DNA of 64,000 nucleotides from Porticoccaceae bacterium (GTDB lineage Bacteria > Pseudomonadota > Gammaproteobacteria > Pseudomonadales > Porticoccaceae): positions 27,790 through 91,789 of the forward strand of contig PCCK01000091.1 of the NCBI GenBank assembly GCA_002731695.1, in the 5' to 3' direction. Below the pieces are notes generated by a model. It saw nothing but the letters and a program-made list of their open reading frames with translations, was not told the DNA's origin and did no database searches. Positions 17,835 through 28,631 of the stretch are shown piece by piece. The first letter of the stretch is position 1; each line of letters opens with the position of its first letter. Position numbers and translations under genes: made by a program.

Positions 17835-19561
17835 CAGCTTCTAACCAATATTGATGGGGTGCTTGGATCGGTCAGTCTATTGATCATCATCATAGTTTCC
17901 GGGCCCAAAATACCATCTTGTTTCAGTCCATAGAGGCGTTGGAATTCTAAAACATGAAATTGTAACGCCTCGGTGTAACGCCCACCGGTGATCATTCGCT
18001 CGTAGGCACTATCCAATTGCAAAAATCGTTCTTGCAACCAGTTTATTAAGAGCTCATTCCTCTGACCTCCCTGTAAAACCTCATAGTTCGGTGGAGGCCT
18101 CCAAATATATGTATACTCCTGATTCCACACTGCCAACAAATCAGAGAATTCCACTTTTTCATCACCGAATTCTCCTCTCACAGTAACAAAATTATTTTGA
18201 ATCCCAATTAAGACCATAGGTCTAGCGCGACCCATTTGAGATAGCGTCACCAATCCCGGTCTATCTAATGCACGCATAGCATCTAAGTCTGATAAAAAAA
18301 TTGTCTCTTCTTTCAATCTTAATATTTCTTTTGCAGAAGAGGAAGATAGCTCCAAAAAACTTTGAGGAACCCAGAGTTTTAGTAACTCAGTTTTTGCGTC
18401 AAAGCGTTGATCCTCAGTTTGGGCATGAGAATCCCTAACATCCCCAATATCGCTAGCGGGAGATTGAGAAATATCATTTTGACTCGTTTCAACGAACCCT
18501 GAACTAGACTGCTTCGAGAGAATCCAATCAGACGATAAAGCAGTACGTTCTGTCGTATCTACTAAATTATTTGCATTCGATACCTCAGCGTTTGGCGGGA
18601 AATCTATTAACTTAGCCGAATCGATTTTATGGAAATCTTCTTTAATAGCCTCCTGCAATCCAACAACTCCTAAAATTATTACCAACGCCAAAGGCAGGCC
18701 CACGATCCAACGCCCCTTGACATCCCGCGTTAACCCAGAGAAGGGTACAGCCTCGGCGGCGGCTTCCTTCAATAGCCTTTTTGAGATTGAATATCTTCCA
18801 GTAGCATAGGCGGCCACCAGCGCGTGTTGGCAAATCAGATTAATGAGCCTTGGGATACCCTCGGTTAGTTTATATATAACGGGTATGCACGAATCTTCAA
18901 ATATAGCTCTCGTAGCTCCCGCCTTGTGCAACCTATACCTGACGTAATCGGCTAATTCCTTTCGGTCAATAGGTTGCAAATGAAACCGTGAGACTACCCG
19001 CTGATTTAATTGACGCATATCATTTTGAGCTAATGTCTCTAAAAATTCAGGTTGGCCGACCAAGAGAATATGTAGCAATTTGTTAGTATGAGTTTCCAAA
19101 TTGCTGAGAAGGCGAAGTGTCTCTAACACATCGCGTCCTAGATTTTGAGCTTCCTCAATAATGATCAAAGTCCTATTTCCACGTGCATGATCTGCGAGCA
19201 GATCGTCATACAAGGCATCTATACACGCTTTTACAAAAGACACTCCGTCCCTAGCCACAGATTTAATAGATAACTCGAGACATATACTTGCAAGTAGGTC
19301 ACTAACTTGCAACTGACTATTAAGAATATAGGCGGTTCGCACATGTGCAGGCATGCTTTTAAGAAACGTTCGAATTAAAGTCGTTTTTCCAGTCCCAACC
19401 TCACCTGTAAGGAGTATAAAACCACCCTCGCGCTCCAAACCATACTTGAGGTGTGCAACCGCTTGCCGGTGATAATGACTAGGATATAAAAAGCCAGGGT
19501 CGGGAACAATTGAAAATGGTTCGCGCGTCAAGCCGAAATGTTCAAGATAAAGCGACATCAT
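17834..19561 (-). CDS. gspA: general secretion pathway protein A (ExeA-type AAA ATPase with C-terminal peptidoglycan-binding domain)
   Basis: YLEHFGLTREPFSIVPDPGFLYPSHYHRQAVAHLKYGLEREGGFILLTGEVGTGKTTLIRTFL; C-terminal ...FQRLYGLKQDGILGPETMMMINRL PG-binding motif. Confidence 0.9.
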   Translation of the reverse strand: MMSLYLEHFGLTREPFSIVPDPGFLYPSHYHRQAVAHLKYGLEREGGFILLTGEVGTGKTTLIRTFLKSMPAHVRTAYILNSQLQVSDLLASICLELSIKSVARDGVSFVKACIDALYDDLLADHARGNRTLIIIEEAQNLGRDVLETLRLLSNLETHTNKLLHILLVGQPEFLETLAQNDMRQLNQRVVSRFHLQPIDRKELADYVRYRLHKAGATRAIFEDSCIPVIYKLTEGIPRLINLICQHALVAAYATGRYSISKRLLKEAAAEAVPFSGLTRDVKGRWIVGLPLALVIILGVVGLQEAIKEDFHKIDSAKLIDFPPNAEVSNANNLVDTTERTALSSDWILSKQSSSGFVETSQNDISQSPASDIGDVRDSHAQTEDQRFDAKTELLKLWVPQSFLELSSSSAKEILRLKEETIFLSDLDAMRALDRPGLVTLSQMGRARPMVLIGIQNNFVTVRGEFGDEKVEFSDLLAVWNQEYTYIWRPPPNYEVLQGGQRNELLINWLQERFLQLDSAYERMITGGRYTEALQFHVLEFQRLYGLKQDGILGPETMMMINRLTDPSTPSILVRS

Positions 19562-19673
19562 TGCTCCAAAAAATGTAATTAGCGCGAGTTCGAGGCCTCA
19601 GAAGAGCGGCCGAAATCATAATCAGTAGACGTCTCTGTTTTGAGTTGTCCTCAAAATTCTGTTCACTCGGCTC

Positions 19674-21554
19674 TCATTCTAATTCCTTCAACTTGGGAGT
19701 GAGGTACCCTGGGGTATCTCCGTCTAGATCCCGAAGAATCAAATGGTCAAAACGTCCCTTGGTAGCGGTCTTCGCATCAAGAGAATCTCGTAATATAGTT
19801 GGTCGAATAAACATCATCATCACTCGCTGCTTAGATTCGTTTTTGGTTGCTCGAAATAAACGCCCTAATAACGGTATCTCTCCAATGAGAGGTACCTTCC
19901 TTGCATTATCACTGCCAGTGTCCTCAATTAATCCTCCCAGCACGAGTAATTCTCCATCCTGAACCATTACGTTAGTTTGCATCGTGGTTTTTGAAGTTGT
20001 TTGCAATCCAACAGTACCGCCAGCTTGCACCTTAGACGATTCTTGTTCGATCTCTAAACGCACGGCATCGCCCTTGCTTATCTGAGGTTTAACCTTGAGC
20101 GTTACCCCCACTTCTTCTCGATTGATTGTCGTAAAAGGGTTCGTGCTTACATTATTACTATTGGTAAAACTCCCGGTTTGGAAAGGCACCTCCTCTCCCA
20201 CCGTAAGCGTTGCTTCCTCATTGTCCAAGGTCACCACAGAGGGGGTAGATAGAACTTTGGTCGCTCCATCAGTTTTCAGCGCCTGCACCAACAAGCCCAT
20301 ACCTTTTCCAGTGGCGTTATCGAAATCACCCAGAACACCGAGCCCAGCGGCCGGTAAGGCCTGACTCAACATCGAAGAGGATGTATTTTGACTTCCCTCA
20401 AGCACGGTCGCCCCCAACAAACTGGTCAAAACGCCATCAAAATTTGTCAGATAAGCCCCGCGATTTTTACTAGAATAAATCAGCTGTGAGCTAAGATCCT
20501 CCGCTTGATCCTCTGACAATTCAGCAATAACTGCCTCTATCAGCACTTGCGGACGAGGCTTGTCAAGCTGATCCAATACCTTGTTTACCTCTCGGATGAC
20601 TTCCCGTGGGGCCGCTAAGATGAGCGCATTATTGAGTTCATCAATCTCAATTTTATAATTTGTCTTATTTTTCCCATCCCCACCAGATTGACCGGCAAGG
20701 CGAAGAAAAGTGTCCGACTGCAGCATCCCGTCAATAACCGGCTTAATTTCTGCAGCCCTTAAAAAATCTAGATACATCACCTCAACACTTGCCTGTTTCG
20801 CAGAGGGCACATCTAAGTTTAAAAGCATGGCCTTAAAAGAGGCCCTGGCTATGCCGGGACCACTTACAATTATTCGATCATTGAGGCCATCTTCAACAAG
20901 GGACAATTCTTGCTTCTGTAACTGCTTTAACTGGCTTGCAATATGCACAGCCTCCGCAGCGGAGATGTGCCGCAAATTTACCACCTCTACCGCTGAACTA
21001 TCAGGGTCATCCATAATTGCAATGAAACGTTTCAACTGAAGAATGTTCGTCTCTATATCCGACACAACTAAATAGTTGCTAGGTGCGTAGGCCATAAGAC
21101 GAGCTCCGTTGCTCAGCATTGGCTTGAGCACCGATACCAAGGTTGCCGCTTGGACGTGTTTTATTCGCAAAACTTCTGTCCGCATCTGATTGCCGCCATC
21201 TCCAGCAGCAAAATTAAATGCTTGGCTAAACGGTATAATGCGCGTGACCGCTCCATCTCGCACCGCCTGGAAACCTTGGACCTGAATAGCAGACAAAACC
21301 GCTTCATATAGAAGACGAGAGTCGATAGGTTGCGGAGCAATAATTGTCACTTTGCCTTTAACCCGGGGATCTAACACAAACGATTTACCAGTTATTTCGG
21401 CTACACTTTCAATCACACTACGAATATCCGCATCCCGAAAATTTATACGCACTTCTTCTTGCGCATTAGCTTGACCGAGGGATATCAGTAATAAAGCCAA
21501 TATCGCGACTACATACAACCCAAATCGATTAATTTTTAAGCAGGAATTGATCAT
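19674..21554 (-). CDS. gspD: type II secretion system secretin GspD
   Basis: N0-N3 domains and secretin domain VLSTPSVVTLDNEEATLTVGEEVPFQTGSFT...VQDGELLVLGGLIEDT. Confidence 0.96.
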   Translation of the reverse strand: MINSCLKINRFGLYVVAILALLLISLGQANAQEEVRINFRDADIRSVIESVAEITGKSFVLDPRVKGKVTIIAPQPIDSRLLYEAVLSAIQVQGFQAVRDGAVTRIIPFSQAFNFAAGDGGNQMRTEVLRIKHVQAATLVSVLKPMLSNGARLMAYAPSNYLVVSDIETNILQLKRFIAIMDDPDSSAVEVVNLRHISAAEAVHIASQLKQLQKQELSLVEDGLNDRIIVSGPGIARASFKAMLLNLDVPSAKQASVEVMYLDFLRAAEIKPVIDGMLQSDTFLRLAGQSGGDGKNKTNYKIEIDELNNALILAAPREVIREVNKVLDQLDKPRPQVLIEAVIAELSEDQAEDLSSQLIYSSKNRGAYLTNFDGVLTSLLGATVLEGSQNTSSSMLSQALPAAGLGVLGDFDNATGKGMGLLVQALKTDGATKVLSTPSVVTLDNEEATLTVGEEVPFQTGSFTNSNNVSTNPFTTINREEVGVTLKVKPQISKGDAVRLEIEQESSKVQAGGTVGLQTTSKTTMQTNVMVQDGELLVLGGLIEDTGSDNARKVPLIGEIPLLGRLFRATKNESKQRVMMMFIRPTILRDSLDAKTATKGRFDHLILRDLDGDTPGYLTPKLKELE

Positions 21555-22435
21555 CTTATTTGCCCCAGGTTCGGTAACATTTTCGCCGACAGACTTGCAG
21601 CATTCACGTAAACTACCACCTCGCGGCCATCGCGGATTACCGTCACTGGTAGACTAGTTTGACTGCTGTAATTTAGCAACGCAGTGGGATTTTTTAGGAG
21701 TTCCTGTATTCCAGAATCACTAACTTTAACAATCACGTCACCATTCTCTATATCCGCAAGAGAGCGCATTTCAGCGGAGAGCTCATTGAGCTTAAAGCCC
21801 GACGCATAAGCTCCGCTTGAGTTATCGAGCCTCACTGGTACTGCACCAAACATATTCGCTAACTTAAAACCGGCCTGCATACTTTTAACCAAACTATCTG
21901 GCTCAGTTCTATCCAAAGACTCTATAATTGACTCTGGCTTTTTCAGTGATATCTGCCGAAGCGACCCGTTCTGATCAATGATAATGCGATGAGGCTCTAT
22001 CCCCGAAATACTCACGCCAGGTTTTATTTCATCCCCTATCTGATAAACAGTTTCTGGTTTTCCGCCAGTAGTTAATGTTGCAGCAGACACCTCATCGCTT
22101 ATCATTATGCCGAGAAGCTCGACATTGATGTCGGCGTCTTTCAGGTTCAATAGGGATCTAGAGGCAACAGGTTTGGGTAAGGCGCTCCTGAACCAGTTCC
22201 AATCTTTAATTGGTGCTACAGTAACCCTCTCAATCACTCGAAAAGATAGAGGTCTTTGATTAGCCAGATCTATAATCGATATGGCCACCACAATTAGAGC
22301 CAATATGAGGAGGACCAAAGTCAAAGGCGCATATAACTTTGGGATTAGTGGTTCCCCGCCCCGAGAATGTAAGAGAAATCTGAGTTCAGAGATAATCCAC
22401 GATAACTTTTGACGACTCAATCTTACAACCCTCAT
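21551..22435 (-). CDS. gspC: type II secretion system protein GspC
   Basis: N-terminal TM, HR domain (VELLGIMISDEVSAATLTTGGKPETVYQIGDEI), C-terminal PDZ-like region; overlaps gspD start. Confidence 0.88.
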   Translation of the reverse strand: MRVVRLSRQKLSWIISELRFLLHSRGGEPLIPKLYAPLTLVLLILALIVVAISIIDLANQRPLSFRVIERVTVAPIKDWNWFRSALPKPVASRSLLNLKDADINVELLGIMISDEVSAATLTTGGKPETVYQIGDEIKPGVSISGIEPHRIIIDQNGSLRQISLKKPESIIESLDRTEPDSLVKSMQAGFKLANMFGAVPVRLDNSSGAYASGFKLNELSAEMRSLADIENGDVIVKVSDSGIQELLKNPTALLNYSSQTSLPVTVIRDGREVVVYVNAASLSAKMLPNLGQIR

Positions 22436-22474
22436 CCTAAAAGCCTCTCACCATATATTATGATATTATCAAAT

Positions 22475-22969
22475 TTAAAAAACTCGCCTTAACTGCATTT
22501 TAGCGCCATAACGTACTAAATTTTCGTCAACCAGGAGCCGATCAATCGACAATCTTTCCAAAGCAAATTGCTCACATGCGAAATGACCGATCATTTTTAA
22601 TACCTTATTTGCGTCGTTTACCTCAAACTCAAGAAAATGCGAACCACGATCCTCTTTGTTGACTTTTGTTCTCAACTGGTTTCGACGCAAAATTAGATTC
22701 AAGATCTCACGATCGGAACCATTTTTTATCGCTCGACCAGCACAATCATTTTCAAACTTACTAACCGACTTAGCTTGCTCGTTAAGCCAGTTTAAATCTT
22801 GCTCACGGGCTGCAACACTTGCTTGTAACTGCCGATGAGTGCGCCAAATAGGCTCTAAAAAAAGCATAACTGAGGTAATCAAAATTAAAATAATCGCGGC
22901 TGCAATGACCCTAACCTCACGACGACTGAGCCCTTGACTCCAGTCTTTAAAAGGTTTCGTAAATCTCAC
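22475..22969 (-). CDS. gspM: type II secretion system protein GspM
   Basis: Short N-terminal cytoplasmic + TM + periplasmic architecture, between gspL and gspC. Confidence 0.75.
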   Translation of the reverse strand: MRFTKPFKDWSQGLSRREVRVIAAAIILILITSVMLFLEPIWRTHRQLQASVAAREQDLNWLNEQAKSVSKFENDCAGRAIKNGSDREILNLILRRNQLRTKVNKEDRGSHFLEFEVNDANKVLKMIGHFACEQFALERLSIDRLLVDENLVRYGAKMQLRRVF

Positions 22970-24096
22970 CGATTTCTCCTAGAACTCAAAGTTAGCAATA
23001 AGCCGTCCGAGGATTTTTCTGAAGTCTCGATATCAAGGTTGAATTCTGGAAGCTCCAAATCTCTTCGACGAAGCTCAACAGAACGATCCACCCTTATCTT
23101 AATTTCACCAGAAGATGTCTCAAGAGACCGCAAGTCGCAGTCACAGTTTCGCATTACCTCAGATAACGCCTGAAGCCCGACAAAAGGCATGCTATCTCTG
23201 GCTTTTCGTTGCGCTAGCATCCTCTTAAGTTGTGCATCGAAAGCACTGCGAAGCTCGGATGCTTCGATACTTTGGCCTAAAAAGATCCTTCCATAACTTA
23301 ATTCTATATGCTGTTCGATTTCTTTTATGTCCGCGGTGAATTTCTTTATCGCCAATTGTAGGTGCCCAAGCATCAATGCGCAGAGGATCATCGCCAAAAT
23401 AATATTAACGCCCCACAAACGCGGGAAGGCACTAGCTTTCGGCTGAAATTCACCCTCTAAAAGATTTATTCCATCCTGAATATCACAGATTTGCCAATCC
23501 ACCTCAGACCTATTTAATTCCGCTTGCTCGCCAAGACTCTCTGGTACTGAGATGTTTTCCGGAACACTTATTGACACTCGGGGCGAAACAGATTCACTTT
23601 CAATAAAGCGTTCTATTATTCTCCATGCGGAATTTGGTTTTGACGAAAATCCCTCACTCGCAGAATAACGAACTAGACAGTAACCCTCTCGCCAACCCAC
23701 TGATAACCTTCCAATCTCCCAGGGAAGAGCAAAGTAATCTGGAACCATCTTTCTCACAACGACTCCAGAGTTTTCCGCAACTCTGAGCCAATTCCGCAAG
23801 TCCTTCTTTCGAACGCAAAATACCTCTACCGTGTCGTCCTCAAAGCATTCGCCAAGAACAAAATGCATATCCTCAATTCTGTCAAGAATACGCTCCTCCA
23901 TAATCCACGGTATTAGGCTTGGCCACTTTCTCCGAGGTGCAGTGGGAACCTGAATCCGTTGAACTGTTATCTGTTCAGACGGAACCCAAAGGTCCAAATA
24001 CACAGGTTCACCGTCACTTGCTCTAGGCCGAGTATCTAGGTTATAAAGATGATCAACTTGAGTAGCCAACTTTCCTAAACTCCCAACGCTTCGCAT
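22966..24096 (-). CDS. gspL: type II secretion system protein GspL
   Basis: WPSLIPWIMEERILDRIEDMHFVLG and PDYFALPW cytoplasmic-domain motifs; TM region; position between gspK and gspM. Confidence 0.85.
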   Translation of the reverse strand: MRSVGSLGKLATQVDHLYNLDTRPRASDGEPVYLDLWVPSEQITVQRIQVPTAPRRKWPSLIPWIMEERILDRIEDMHFVLGECFEDDTVEVFCVRKKDLRNWLRVAENSGVVVRKMVPDYFALPWEIGRLSVGWREGYCLVRYSASEGFSSKPNSAWRIIERFIESESVSPRVSISVPENISVPESLGEQAELNRSEVDWQICDIQDGINLLEGEFQPKASAFPRLWGVNIILAMILCALMLGHLQLAIKKFTADIKEIEQHIELSYGRIFLGQSIEASELRSAFDAQLKRMLAQRKARDSMPFVGLQALSEVMRNCDCDLRSLETSSGEIKIRVDRSVELRRRDLELPEFNLDIETSEKSSDGLLLTLSSRRNR

Positions 24097-25256
24097 GCTG
24101 TTTGAATTCGGTAAGAGTCTGTGTGTCGCTCGGCCTCGTCTTCACTCTCACCTGTGCCATAGCTCTCTTCCTCTACTTTTAGCTCCAACACAATATCTGG
24201 GACTAAGAAAATCTCTCTGGCCATAACTACCGGATTCTCCTTATTCTTTCGCCGGTCTATTGTACTCTTTAGCCGCAGTTCGATGTCACCCAATTGAACC
24301 TCTAAGTAAAGCTGAAATAAGTCTGATTTCACATTTATCAAAGTAGAGGGCCAAAATTTCGCGGCTTCTCCTGGGGAAATGGGGAGCACACGTTCCAATT
24401 CTTGGTACAAATCTTGGTTAGTTTCAAAGTAACGCCCCTCGTCACGCGTTTCCAAAATTACAGCACTAAACGTATCACTAAATTCGCCACCTAGCGCCCG
24501 CAATATATTCTCTGAAGCAGTGTTTATATTAATTGTCGTTGGCGTTAGTTTCGGGGACGTCCCGGCCAAAGGCAGTGCGGTGATCGAAGGTAATAAAGAT
24601 TGCACTTCCCTCACATCGTATCCAGCCACAGCCGCCAATTCAGTGGCATCACTCATAAGGGTATTGGCGACTACTCGAGGTAAGCTGTCGTAATCAGGCT
24701 GTTCAGCCCCCCATGGATTGACCAACTGATTATCGTCATCTAACCAATCGACGAGCGTAGCCATACGAGCAGGGGTAACGGGCAAATCAGCCAATGTAAG
24801 AAAATTCCTCCATAACGAGGCGATGCCAACAGAACCTCCCGACAAGGTGGAAAGTTCTTTCTCCAACAACTCCTGGTCCTCGGCGTAAACCGAGAAATTA
24901 TTAAGATTTATGAGTCCCTGAAGGTCTAATAAGCATCCGCGAATTAATCCACCCTCAACAGGTAACATCGGCACAGCTTGAGCCCAATTTTCTCCATGAT
25001 GATCAACATCAGTGTTTTCATCCATCCCTTCCGTTTTGGACAAACGCTGCCGTGCCCATCGCTCCACACTCAACGCTAGCAAAAATGCCTGATCACTCAG
25101 TGCGGCATCGCTCGCTTGCGATACATCAATTTGGTGTCGATAAAAAATATTACTGAGCACCATCACAATTCCCAAAATTAAAACAAGCGCAGCCAAAAGA
25201 GCTACCCCGTCTTGCTTAGCCGAGGTGTGTGTTAACAAGTTCAGCGTCCTACTCAA
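24075..25256 (-). CDS. gspK: type II secretion system minor pseudopilin GspK
   Basis: QDGVALLAALVLILGIVMVL N-terminus, CLLDLQGLINLNNF, NINTASENILRAL helix-hairpin motif. Confidence 0.93.
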   Translation of the reverse strand: MSRTLNLLTHTSAKQDGVALLAALVLILGIVMVLSNIFYRHQIDVSQASDAALSDQAFLLALSVERWARQRLSKTEGMDENTDVDHHGENWAQAVPMLPVEGGLIRGCLLDLQGLINLNNFSVYAEDQELLEKELSTLSGGSVGIASLWRNFLTLADLPVTPARMATLVDWLDDDNQLVNPWGAEQPDYDSLPRVVANTLMSDATELAAVAGYDVREVQSLLPSITALPLAGTSPKLTPTTININTASENILRALGGEFSDTFSAVILETRDEGRYFETNQDLYQELERVLPISPGEAAKFWPSTLINVKSDLFQLYLEVQLGDIELRLKSTIDRRKNKENPVVMAREIFLVPDIVLELKVEEESYGTGESEDEAERHTDSYRIQTACEALGV

Positions 25257-25860
25257 CGATCACTCCGGGAAATAACCTAGAGGTTGAATCACCATTTTCT
25301 AAGATAATCACTACCCTTATCATCTTCGGCAACATTGGAGCCAGTGGTGAATTGAGTGGTGGCCAATTCTCTGAGTACTCATTTTCTTCCGATAAATGCT
25401 CAAAAATTACTTCGTCAACGTTGGAGAGTAAAGTGCGGCTGTTGCCGTCACTGTAGCGAGGCGAGGCAGTAATCGCCCAAGTTGTTCTTACTAAATTGCG
25501 CGAATCATCGATACTATAGTGTACCCGCGTCAAACCGCTTGGATTTGATGCCAACATAGGCCCTCCGCCCCGAGAGAATCGAACGCCAAATTCACTTACA
25601 TCGGTTTCATATGGCCTTTCCAATTGTCCCAACCCATCGCTGAATGGTCGATTTCGCATATGAAGAAGGTCCCTTTGAATAATCGCCCATGCCCTCCTTA
25701 AGTTAACTTGTTGCGACATAGTGTCATGGCTTCGATCATTAGTATTCATGACTACTTCAAGCGCCTGATAAGCCATAACGGACATAATTGACAATAAGCC
25801 AATGGAGACTACAACCTCTATAAGCGAAAATCCTCCCTGTCGGCTAAACCCCAGAACCAC
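25249..25860 (-). CDS. gspJ: type II secretion system minor pseudopilin GspJ
   Basis: Prepilin motif QGGFSLIEVVVSIGLLSIMSVMAYQAL; WAIIQRDLLHMRNRP. Confidence 0.93.
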   Translation of the reverse strand: MVLGFSRQGGFSLIEVVVSIGLLSIMSVMAYQALEVVMNTNDRSHDTMSQQVNLRRAWAIIQRDLLHMRNRPFSDGLGQLERPYETDVSEFGVRFSRGGGPMLASNPSGLTRVHYSIDDSRNLVRTTWAITASPRYSDGNSRTLLSNVDEVIFEHLSEENEYSENWPPLNSPLAPMLPKMIRVVIILENGDSTSRLFPGVIVE

Positions 25861-25891
25861 TTTACCTCTCCAGAAAACAATTAAACGTTCT

Positions 25892-26323
25892 TCACTCCCT
25901 TAATGACTCATCAATCAAAAAGATCGCTAACACCGAGCTGGGTCGCGGCTGAGACTTCTTAACAACAGTTGCCTCAAACCTATATAACTGTCTTCCCATC
26001 GCATCCTCAACCCCAAGTTTCCATTGCCAATCCGCGCCTCCCTGATTCTCTGAGCCCTCTATGCGTCTCGAAATTAACGAACCATAAGAGTGCCATCCCT
26101 CCAACTCTTGATACTTCTCCAACAAACGGTTCCACCCTACTCTATTCGCAAGAAAGCGTTCGCGTATTAGGACCCGCTCATCAGCATACTGACCCACCAA
26201 CTGGAGTGAGCTGGCAAGCACCATACTGAGTATTAACAGTGCAACCGCCACCTCCATCAGCGTAAAACCCCGAACAGATGTCTTATACATTGGCGAACTA
26301 ATACATTTGTAGGCACAAATCAT
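25892..26323 (-). CDS. gspI: type II secretion system minor pseudopilin GspI
   Basis: Prepilin motif VRGFTLMEVAVALLILSM; ANRVGWNRLLE. Confidence 0.9.
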   Translation of the reverse strand: MICAYKCISSPMYKTSVRGFTLMEVAVALLILSMVLASSLQLVGQYADERVLIRERFLANRVGWNRLLEKYQELEGWHSYGSLISRRIEGSENQGGADWQWKLGVEDAMGRQLYRFEATVVKKSQPRPSSVLAIFLIDESLRE

Positions 26324-26946
26324 TTTAATATCTTGTCCATGTCAATCTTTGATGTTTCCTCATTCCAAAAATAACCGAAAACTCCATCAAACTCTGAGAA
26401 TCTCAATGAAATAGCGGTCGAAGGATCCATATCTCCCTCAGGCAATAACGCGACAATGGGTAAGATCGAAGTTTCTTCAGACTCGGAGTGTTCTAGTGCG
26501 ACGGACTTCGGTTTAGTCAGGAATTTTGCATCATTTTCACTCTGCCAATTTAGTCGAGCCCCCTGCATTAATTTGAAAAGCGGAGGCTCTGTTGCTCTCC
26601 ACCAGCGATAATCGAAAAATACTAACGCCTGAAGTTGCCGATGCTCAGAACTAGAAAAAACAACCGAGATATCTCGATCACTCTCAATCACAAAGCCATA
26701 AGGAGCGCCGGTCAGTTCAGCCTGTTCAGAAAGCTGTTGGAACCACATAGACAACTTTTCTGCGTGATTTACATACCTTCGCGCCTGCACCTGAGTTATG
26801 GCCACGTAACTCATACCCGACACAATCGCTACTATTATGACCACCACCATCACTTCAAGGAGCGTAAAACCCCTTTGGTGCAATGGTATGGCGGCTTCAA
26901 TTACCTTCTTTTTCAGGGGATCTCGTTTATATTCCAACTGCCCCAA
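26320..26946 (-). CDS. gspH: type II secretion system minor pseudopilin GspH
   Basis: Prepilin motif QRGFTLLEVMVVVIIVAIVSGMSYVAI; position between gspG and gspI. Confidence 0.87.
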   Translation of the reverse strand: MGQLEYKRDPLKKKVIEAAIPLHQRGFTLLEVMVVVIIVAIVSGMSYVAITQVQARRYVNHAEKLSMWFQQLSEQAELTGAPYGFVIESDRDISVVFSSSEHRQLQALVFFDYRWWRATEPPLFKLMQGARLNWQSENDAKFLTKPKSVALEHSESEETSILPIVALLPEGDMDPSTAISLRFSEFDGVFGYFWNEETSKIDMDKILK

Positions 26947-27368
26947 TCCTTTTCTACCCCGTTACCACCGGGAGCTTGACTCTTTCCGAGAGTGAATACC
27001 TCAATTTCTTTTCCGCGCGTACCTGGGTTCGAATATTCATAAGGCTTTTGAAAGGGATCCATAGGCACTTCCTCAAGATAAGGGCCATTCCATCGTGAAT
27101 CTGACGAGCCCCCGGGAGCATTTAAGAGAGCCTCTAACCCATCACTCTGCGATGGATAACTATAATTGTCCAAACGATAAAATTTTAAAGCACTCTCTAT
27201 AGCTCGAATGTCTTGTTTTATGCGCACGCGCTGAGCTTTTTCAACCTGATTAAATAACCTAGGTCCAATCATAGCAGCCAATAAGCCAATTACCACGACC
27301 ACAACCATCATCTCAATCAAAGTAAAGCCTTTCTGCGCACGCTTGCTAGACATTATTCTTTCTCTCAT
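26913..27368 (-). CDS. gspG: type II secretion system major pseudopilin GspG
   Basis: QKGFTLIEMMVVVVVIGLLAAMIGPRL; ALKFYRLDNYSYPSQSDGLEALL. Confidence 0.96.
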   Translation of the reverse strand: MRERIMSSKRAQKGFTLIEMMVVVVVIGLLAAMIGPRLFNQVEKAQRVRIKQDIRAIESALKFYRLDNYSYPSQSDGLEALLNAPGGSSDSRWNGPYLEEVPMDPFQKPYEYSNPGTRGKEIEVFTLGKSQAPGGNGVEKDWGSWNINEIP

Positions 27369-27396
27369 TCTAATTTCTCCTAACGAAGAGCGAGTG

Positions 27397-28626
27397 CTAC
27401 ATCATCGTGCTCATATCCATTATCGGCAACATCACCGCTGCGACCACTGCTAAAATAACAAGCCCCATGAAAACAATCAAAACGGGATTAATTAACTTCA
27501 TAAACACATCTACCGCATTTCTTAGTCGCAAAGAATAGTAATCAGCCACGCGTATTAACATTCCGTCTAACTCACTTGAGGCCTCTCCACTACCGACCAT
27601 GTGAATTAAAAAACCGCTCTTATTGAGATGTTCCGCAAGCGCGTTTTGTAAGCTATTTCCACGACGCATTGATTCTGTTACGAGCTCCATTTTTGAACGC
27701 AGATAAAGGTTTTCTACAACTGAAGAAGAAATCTTCAGCGCCGCTAGGGCCGGTACGCCATTGGACAATAGGACACCCAAGCTCCTTGACCAATCGGCCA
27801 AATTAGACATATGAATCCAGCGACCCATACCGGGTATCATTAGCAATCCCCGATGCCACTGCCGACGTCTCACTTCGTCCCGCATTAATAAATTGAACAC
27901 CAAAAGTGCTAACACGAAGAAAAAGAATAAAAAGACACCTTTTTCTCGAAAGAAATTGCTTAATTCCATAATAACTCGGGTAATGAACGGTAACTCCCGT
28001 TTTGCACTTGTAAAAATAGTTGTTATTTTAGGGACTACCCACACCATCATGATCCCTATCACGGCGAGTGCAGTGGTTAGCAAGGCAGATGGGTAAATCA
28101 GCGCACGTCCTATAGTTTTACGATTTTCTGCTCCTCTCTCTATATCATCCGCCAAGCGATGAAGTACCTCATGCAGATGTCCACTCTCCTCCCCCACGCC
28201 GATTCCAGCAATTACCGAATCTGAGATTTTATATGGCGAGCGCCGGAGCGCCTCTGAAAAACTGCGGCCCTCAATTATCTCACTTCGCCAGCTTTGAACC
28301 ATCCGACGTTGGGCATTAGTTTCCGCTTGCTCGATAGTCATTTTCAAAGCGTCTTCAAGCGGAAGACCAGACTGAATTAGAATAGCCTGCTGCCTCAACA
28401 AAAGCGAAAGATCGAAATTATTGACACGTGCTTCTCTTGAAAAACTTAACGTGCGGAATAACCACAAGCTTTCTTTTTGCTCGAAAACCTCTATTTCTGT
28501 AATTGATGAAGCCAGTAAGGATTGCTCCTTAAGGAGACGTCTAGCATGGCGCTCTGAGTCTGCTGAAATAACTCCCCTTTGAAGTTTACCTGAACCATCA
28601 TAAGCTGCGTAATCAAAAGCGGGCAT
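27397..28626 (-). CDS. gspF: type II secretion system inner-membrane platform protein GspF
   Basis: MPAFDYAAYDGSGKLQRGVISADSERHARRLLKEQSLL; SGLPLEDALKMTIEQ; GVGEESGHL; C-terminal NPVLIVFMGLVILAVVAAVMLPIMDMSTMM. Confidence 0.96.
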   Translation of the reverse strand: MPAFDYAAYDGSGKLQRGVISADSERHARRLLKEQSLLASSITEIEVFEQKESLWLFRTLSFSREARVNNFDLSLLLRQQAILIQSGLPLEDALKMTIEQAETNAQRRMVQSWRSEIIEGRSFSEALRRSPYKISDSVIAGIGVGEESGHLHEVLHRLADDIERGAENRKTIGRALIYPSALLTTALAVIGIMMVWVVPKITTIFTSAKRELPFITRVIMELSNFFREKGVFLFFFFVLALLVFNLLMRDEVRRRQWHRGLLMIPGMGRWIHMSNLADWSRSLGVLLSNGVPALAALKISSSVVENLYLRSKMELVTESMRRGNSLQNALAEHLNKSGFLIHMVGSGEASSELDGMLIRVADYYSLRLRNAVDVFMKLINPVLIVFMGLVILAVVAAVMLPIMDMSTMM

Positions 28627-28631
28627 AAAAA

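Noticed and set aside
27021-27050. GGTTCGAAT T-loop-like string
   Set aside because: Lies within gspG coding sequence with no surrounding tRNA cloverleaf
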